A program made the translations under genes and the position numbers. The notes beneath the pieces were generated by a model. The model was not told where the DNA came from and did not search any database. It was given only the letters and a program-made list of their open reading frames with translations. Source: Candidatus Woesearchaeota archaeon (lineage in GTDB: Archaea > Nanobdellota > Nanobdellia > Woesearchaeales > WJIZ01). Taken from it: a stretch of 9,784 nt of DNA. Where the stretch lies: assembly GCA_018303575.1 (NCBI GenBank), contig JAGVXW010000047.1:1-9784 (forward strand), in the 5' to 3' direction. Each line of letters begins with the position of its first letter. The first letter of the stretch is position 1. Below are positions 6,270-9,784 of this stretch, one piece after another.

Positions 6270-6799
6270 AAACAAAAAGTATCAAGGAGACGGTTAGGGA
6301 GTTTTTTTTCCTCAATCCTACCGCCCAACTGCGGGTGAGGCAGGCCAGCCGGGAAGTAGGCATTCCGTTGCCCTCGGCCATCCGCTACACTCGGGAACTG
6401 ATTAAGGAAGGGCTCCTGAAGAAGACGGGTATTGCGGGAGTCACCCTCTATTCCGCCGACCGCAGTTCCGCGTCCTTTCTCCTCGAAAAACGAATCTTCA
6501 ACCTCCGTCACCTCCATATTTCGGGGCTTACGAGCTATCTGGTTAGGGAATTCAGCAACCCGCCCCTTGTCGTCTTTGGCTCCTATGCGCGGGGAGAAGA
6601 TCGGGAAACCAGCGATATCGACCTCTACCTGGAGACGCCCTCAAATAAAAGGGTTTCCCTGGAAAAATTTGAGAAGACCCTTCAAAGGAAAGTGCATCTG
6701 TTTATATATAAGCGCATCAAGGATGTGGAGAACAAGGAATTGGCGAACAATATCCTCAATGGCGTCACGCTAAACGGATTTGTCGAGGTGTTCACATGA
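6266..6799 (+). CDS. HTH-nucleotidyltransferase (MNT-type) protein
   Basis: 177 residues. Residues 1-70 form a winged helix-turn-helix (SREVGIPLPSAIRYTRELIKEGLLKK, broken here: core VGIPLPSAIRYTREL), which should bind DNA. Residues 98-177 form a minimal nucleotidyltransferase with VVFGSYARGEDR at 102-113 and SDIDLYLE at 116-123, supplying the G-S motif and two catalytic aspartates (D117, D119). The position where a third acidic residue often sits reads RKVHLFIYKR, with His144. In studied MNT/HEPN pairs the MNT protein is the antitoxin and blocks the HEPN RNase by AMPylation; here it may also repress the operon through its HTH. The stop overlaps the next start as ATGA. A run of eight T at 6302-6309, encoding three Phe, is a slippage-prone site. 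It could instead be a stand-alone regulator, but the partner gene makes a paired system more likely. Confidence 0.87.
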   Translation: MKTKSIKETVREFFFLNPTAQLRVRQASREVGIPLPSAIRYTRELIKEGLLKKTGIAGVTLYSADRSSASFLLEKRIFNLRHLHISGLTSYLVREFSNPPLVVFGSYARGEDRETSDIDLYLETPSNKRVSLEKFEKTLQRKVHLFIYKRIKDVENKELANNILNGVTLNGFVEVFT

Positions 6800-7215
6800 A
6801 CAAGGAAAGCAGTTGGCAGGATTGTCTCGCGAGCGGGGCCTCCGCCAGGATCAGCCCCGATATAGCGAAGGCGAGATCGCTGAAAAGCACTTCAGAGGGA
6901 AGGATCGCGTTCCTCAAAGAGCTGCCCATCAAAGAAAGCAACGCCAACTATATTTTCGAGGGTTATTACTCCTCGATGCTGGAACTGATGCATGGGATGG
7001 TGCTCGTCGAAGGATACGCTGTCTCCAACCACCTGTGCCTGGGATTCTACCTCAGGGACATCCTGCACAATCCTGCGCTCTTCCGGCTCTTCGATGGCTG
7101 CCGCTACAAGAGGAACTCCTTGGTCTATTACGGAAAGAAGATGGACTTCGAGACTGCGAAAGAAGCGATTGAGAAGTGCAAGACGCTCATCGAAGCGCTC
7201 AGAGGAAAGAACTGA
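6796..7215 (+). CDS. HEPN-domain protein, partner of the MNT gene
   Basis: 139 residues, all-alpha. The HEPN helix bundle spans about 30-139, with IFEGYYSSMLELMHGMVL near 53-70 and the signature segment CRYKRNSLVYYGKKMDF at 102-118. HEPN ribonucleases use an R-x4-6-H motif; here R106 and N107 are followed by Tyr111-Tyr112, with no His in the segment. It may therefore lack RNase activity, use another residue, or act as a binding or scaffold subunit. In studied pairs the MNT partner AMPylates a Tyr close to this motif, so Tyr111 or Tyr112 are candidate targets. A GAGGTG Shine-Dalgarno site at 6785-6790 lies 5 nt before the ATG, and the ATGA overlap with the MNT gene indicates coupling. This closely matches a common archaeal gene pair whose biological role is mostly unknown. 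Confidence 0.85.
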   Translation: MNKESSWQDCLASGASARISPDIAKARSLKSTSEGRIAFLKELPIKESNANYIFEGYYSSMLELMHGMVLVEGYAVSNHLCLGFYLRDILHNPALFRLFDGCRYKRNSLVYYGKKMDFETAKEAIEKCKTLIEALRGKN

Positions 7216-7236
7216 GAGATGCGCGGCAGGATAGCG

Positions 7237-7626
7237 TCAGAAATGCTCAGTGATCTCTGAAAGCTGCTTGATGAACAGCGCAGCCATCCCCCAAAGCGCA
7301 GGCAACCAGATAGGCACGCCCCAAAACTGAGGCAATGCATATGTCCGGGTGCCAAAGCGGATGGCCAGCATTTCTGCGAGGACGCCCCAGATGCTAACAA
7401 TCGCAAACAGCCAGGCGTCATGAGGGTTCTTCCGGAGCCAGAATGCCAAGGCCACAATCGCCAAGAGGAGAATAAGAAGCAAAAACGGCGAGCGCCAGAA
7501 AGTAGAGACCGCGACCACCGAGAGAAATCCCAGGAGAAAAAGGGTGAGCGCGCCCCATGTAATTTCGATATGTTTCTTGATACTATGATTGCTTGCGAAC
7601 AGCTTCCTGGTAACGTTGACGACCAT
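7237..7626 (-). CDS. Small integral membrane protein at the end of the ftsZ operon
   Basis: 129 residues. A basic N-terminus (1-20) is followed by probable membrane helices near 24-43, 47-64, 71-88 and 100-120. The most distinctive part is the C-terminal third, with GVLAEMLAIRFGTRTYALP and WGVPIWLPALWG: an acidic residue (E85) inside a helix, a GTRTY turn and repeated Pro/Trp, which suggests a conserved pocket rather than a simple anchor. I do not recognise the family. The ATG at 7626 is 13 bp after the stop of the coiled-coil gene; a GGAG lies too far upstream (17 nt), so start by reinitiation is plausible. The frame is open up to 7683, but that part overlaps the coiled-coil gene. Last gene of the likely operon; convergent with the HEPN gene. 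Confidence 0.75.
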   Translation of the reverse strand: MVVNVTRKLFASNHSIKKHIEITWGALTLFLLGFLSVVAVSTFWRSPFLLLILLLAIVALAFWLRKNPHDAWLFAIVSIWGVLAEMLAIRFGTRTYALPQFWGVPIWLPALWGMAALFIKQLSEITEHF

Positions 7627-7639
7627 GAAATGAAAAAAA

Positions 7640-7984
7640 TTATCTCCTTCCCGAGAAGTTGAACATCTTCTCCACCGAGACATCCTCGACGTTGAAAGCC
7701 TGGCCCTTGTTCATGATGATCAGGGGCTCCCGGGCTGGCTGCTGCGCGAACTGGCCGGGAGGCGCAAAAGTCTGCGCCTGGGGCTGGGCGTACGTCTGTG
7801 CCTGCTGCTGATAAGAAGCCGAGGCAGCGCTGTTGTTCAGCCGCTTCACCGTGGCTTGGAGATTGCCCATCTGCTCGCTCACTTCAGCCACCTTCTGGAG
7901 CGCCTCGGCAAGCTGCGCCTGGAGCTTCTTCAGCTTCATGTCGACTAAGTACTCGACTTTCTTCTCTAGGAGGAACTCGTCCAT
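7640..7984 (-). CDS. Coiled-coil protein with Gln/Ala/Pro linker, unknown function
   Basis: 114 residues in three parts. Residues 5-50 are a heptad-like helix (LVDMKLKKLQAQLAEALQ and onward), probably a dimeric coiled coil. Residues 51-85 are a disordered linker rich in Gln, Ala, Pro and Tyr. Residues 86-114 are compact and more conserved-looking, with PLIIMNKGQAF and EDVSVEKMFNFSGRR, which looks like a short binding peptide at the end of a flexible arm. A good Shine-Dalgarno site (AGAGGT) precedes the ATG at 7984, and the gene begins 15 bp after the solenoid gene's stop. Context suggests a partner of FtsZ or of the solenoid protein, for instance an adaptor; that is inference. No known domain recognised. 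Confidence 0.78.
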   Translation of the reverse strand: MDEFLLEKKVEYLVDMKLKKLQAQLAEALQKVAEVSEQMGNLQATVKRLNNSAASASYQQQAQTYAQPQAQTFAPPGQFAQQPAREPLIIMNKGQAFNVEDVSVEKMFNFSGRR

Positions 7985-7999
7985 GGTGAACCTCTCGAT

Positions 8000-8725
8000 T
8001 TATCCAACCAGGTTCTGCTTGATGAACTGTAGCATGGCTGTGTTGCCAGCCGCCTCATACGCTTGGAGCGCTAGCCGGAAGTTCGCGTTCTGGAGCAAAG
8101 TTTCGCCGATGGCGTTCAGCTTCTCGGCTGAGTTCATCGCTTTATAGGCGCGCACCGCAACTTCATAATCTTGCGTCTCGATGCACTTGTCGCCCAGCGC
8201 CGAGAGCTTCTCGGTCTCCTTCAGGGAGGAGAAGATTTCCAGCGCCTCCTCGAACTTGCCTCTTTCGACGCAGAGCTTGCCTAACGCTAAAAGCCCTTCC
8301 GTGTTGCCGGCCGCCTGGAACGCGACAATCGCGTCATGGTAGCGCCCGTCCTCGAGGCAGCGGTTTCCAACGCCAAGGATCTTGGCCGTATGCCCGCCAA
8401 GCTTGTACGCTTCAACAGCCTTTGTCATCTGCTGCAATTTGGCGTATTCGTCTCCCACGATAGAGAGCCGCGGCTGGTTAGAGCTCAGCACGAACGCTTT
8501 CTGCGCCTCCGCGAGATTGCCTCTTCTGATGAACTCGTCTCCCATGAGGTCGAGGATGCTGTAGCGCATCTCAGGCCCGAACATGGAAAAGTCGATGTTG
8601 TCGATGCCCCTGTTGAGCAGCGCGGGCAAAAGCTGCCTGAACTTCGCCGCCTCGCGCTCCGATTGCATCGTCTGTTCCGCCTCTTTCGCGAGGGAATTGA
8701 CCAAGCTTGTCAGTACGGTTTCCAT
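8000..8725 (-). CDS. TPR-like solenoid protein of six 29-residue repeats, next to ftsZ
   Basis: 241 residues. An N-terminal helical region (1-60) precedes six gapless tandem repeats of exactly 29 residues, starting at 61, 90, 119, 148, 177 and 206 and ending at 234. Each follows the pattern hydrophobic-Gly-Asp/Glu at 1-3, Gly at 9 in several copies, a small residue (Ala) near 14, Ala-Phe/Tyr at 17-18 and a turn such as AGNT at 21-24. Each repeat should form two helices, as in TPR, but is shorter than the standard 34, giving a tightly wound scaffold for protein binding. The ATG at 8725 directly abuts the ftsZ stop (TAAATG), so the two are surely co-translated or coupled. No enzyme motif and no membrane segment. 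It is probably a cytoplasmic scaffold; a role in assembling or positioning FtsZ is inferred from context only. Confidence 0.85.
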   Translation of the reverse strand: METVLTSLVNSLAKEAEQTMQSEREAAKFRQLLPALLNRGIDNIDFSMFGPEMRYSILDLMGDEFIRRGNLAEAQKAFVLSSNQPRLSIVGDEYAKLQQMTKAVEAYKLGGHTAKILGVGNRCLEDGRYHDAIVAFQAAGNTEGLLALGKLCVERGKFEEALEIFSSLKETEKLSALGDKCIETQDYEVAVRAYKAMNSAEKLNAIGETLLQNANFRLALQAYEAAGNTAMLQFIKQNLVG

Positions 8726-9778
8726 TTAGACCATCCGGATTCCCAGCTCCGAGCTCACTCGAACTCGCGCCGCCTGCCTTTCGGTGCCTTTGTCCTTGCC
8801 CAGGATCCAGGGGCTCTTCACTCCAGTCATGATGGTCATGATGGTAATCTTTCCATGCATGTCGTCCCGCACTCTTGCTCCCCAGATGACGTTCGCATCG
8901 TCATCCAAGCTCTCGGTAACGAGTTCGCCAGCCCTGTTGACCTCTTCCAAGGTCATGTCAGGCCCGCCCTCGATCTGGATGAGCGCGCCGGTGGCTCCCT
9001 TGTAGGAGATCTCCAGCAGGGGATTGGCCAAAGCGCCGCGGACAGCTTCCTCAACGCGATTCTTCGTGTCAGAGCTTCCCACGCCGATGGCGGCCACTCC
9101 GCCATTGCTCATGATCGCCTTCACGTCAGCGAAGTCGAGGTTCACGAGGCTTGGCACTGCGATGGTCTCGACAATGCCCTTGATCATCGTGCTCACGAGC
9201 TCGTTCGCGACAGCAAAAGCTTGGGTTACAGGCAAATTACCCGCGATCTGCACCAGCCGGTTGTTGTCAATGACGATAACAGTGTCACAGACATCTCTTA
9301 ATTGCTGCAGGCCGAATTCCGCCTTGTCGATCCTCGCGCGCTCGATGTTGAATGGCATCGTTACAGTTCCAATGACGATGGCTTCGTTCTCCTTCGCCAC
9401 CTGCGAAACGATAGGCGCGCTTCCCGTGCCTGTGCCTCCACCCATGCCCGCGCAGACGAAAACCATTTCTGCGCCGGCCAAGGACTCCTTGATCTTCGCG
9501 ATGCTTTCTTTGGCGGCCTCTGCTCCTTTCTGGGGGAACCCGCCGCATCCCAAGCCCCGCGTGAGCTCGGCGCCGATGAGGAATTTCTTGTCAGCTTCCA
9601 CGATGTTGAGGTGCTGCTGGTCCGTGTTGCAGGCGATAATCTCCGCACCGCGAACGCCCTTCTTGTAGAGCCAGTTCGTCATGTTGGAACCGGCGCCGCC
9701 GCAGCCGATGACTTTGATGTTGGCTTGTCCCATCTCGAGCTGTGGCTCGGTCTTTTGCTGCTTCATTGCAGACTGCAC
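8726..9778 (-). CDS. ftsZ: Cell division tubulin-like GTPase FtsZ
   Basis: Forms GTP-dependent filaments of the division ring. Motifs from the GTG at 9778: IKVIGCGGAGSN at 21-32, AGMGGGTGTGSAP at 110-122 (the tubulin/FtsZ nucleotide signature), MPFNIERAR at 141-149, and the T7 loop NLDFADVKAIM at 213-223 with D215 and D218, which complete the GTPase site across the subunit interface. The C-terminal domain is complete, ending in a short linker and SSELGIRMV, which may be the tail peptide that binds partners. At about 350 residues it lacks the long linker of many bacterial FtsZ. Starts at GTG 9778 or ATG 9766 are possible, and the frame stays open to the window edge, so the true start could be outside. 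The archaeal paralogue group (FtsZ1 or FtsZ2) is not resolved. First visible gene of a four-gene cluster. Confidence 0.96.
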   Translation of the reverse strand: MQSAMKQQKTEPQLEMGQANIKVIGCGGAGSNMTNWLYKKGVRGAEIIACNTDQQHLNIVEADKKFLIGAELTRGLGCGGFPQKGAEAAKESIAKIKESLAGAEMVFVCAGMGGGTGTGSAPIVSQVAKENEAIVIGTVTMPFNIERARIDKAEFGLQQLRDVCDTVIVIDNNRLVQIAGNLPVTQAFAVANELVSTMIKGIVETIAVPSLVNLDFADVKAIMSNGGVAAIGVGSSDTKNRVEEAVRGALANPLLEISYKGATGALIQIEGGPDMTLEEVNRAGELVTESLDDDANVIWGARVRDDMHGKITIMTIMTGVKSPWILGKDKGTERQAARVRVSSELGIRMV

Positions 9779-9784
9779 GATGAA

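Noticed and set aside
8336..9301. Long plus-strand reading frame (321 codons) opposite ftsZ and the solenoid gene
   Set aside because: It spans two well-supported minus-strand genes and has a His/Asp-rich composition typical of antisense frames.
1..9784. tRNA, rRNA, CRISPR arrays, insertion sequences
   Set aside because: No cloverleaf, rRNA-like stretch, spaced direct repeats or transposase frame was seen anywhere in the window.

Overview
The window reads as archaeal DNA, probably from a small-genome DPANN-type archaeon, though the lineage cannot be fixed from sequence alone. The evidence is an archaeal-style FtsZ; TATA boxes (TTTAAA or TTTATA types) about 26-29 bp upstream of the first start codon of most transcription units, implying leaderless mRNAs; Shine-Dalgarno-like sites mainly in front of downstream genes; VapBC and HEPN/MNT pairs with ATGA overlaps; and dense packing with no gap above about 140 bp. 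The SAM synthetase, by contrast, is of the bacterial/eukaryotic type.

Layout, left to right. 1-125 is a very AT-rich intergenic stretch. A small four-helix membrane protein (126-515, minus) diverges from metK (653-1807, plus). metK meets a vapB-vapC toxin-antitoxin pair (1799-2448, minus) tail to tail with a 9-bp overlap. A palindromic AT-rich promoter between vapB and the next gene could fire both ways. That next gene (2552-4075, plus) encodes a 507-residue protein with a protein-kinase-like N-terminal half and a hydrophobic C-terminal half. Then come an msrB copy broken by an internal deletion and frameshift (4121-4451, plus), a coupled two-helix membrane protein (4441-4707, plus), and a convergent MarC-family membrane protein (4676-5278, minus).

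The centre right holds a Cas4/RecB-like PD-(D/E)XK nuclease with four candidate Fe-S cysteines (5411-6223, plus), followed by an HTH-nucleotidyltransferase/HEPN pair (6266-7215, plus). The pair has its own promoter and a striking inverted repeat that ends on the start codon and is probably its operator.

The right end is a minus-strand operon: ftsZ (8726-9778, 5' end near or beyond the window edge), a solenoid protein of six gapless 29-residue TPR-like repeats (8000-8725), a short coiled-coil protein with a Gln/Ala/Pro linker and a compact C-terminal motif (7640-7984), and a small membrane protein (7237-7626). Tight spacing (ftsZ stop abuts the next ATG; 15- and 13-bp gaps) suggests co-expression. 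I infer a possible cell-division module in which the solenoid and coiled-coil proteins bind FtsZ or link it to the membrane. This is the best candidate in the window for an undescribed system; the kinase-like protein is the second.
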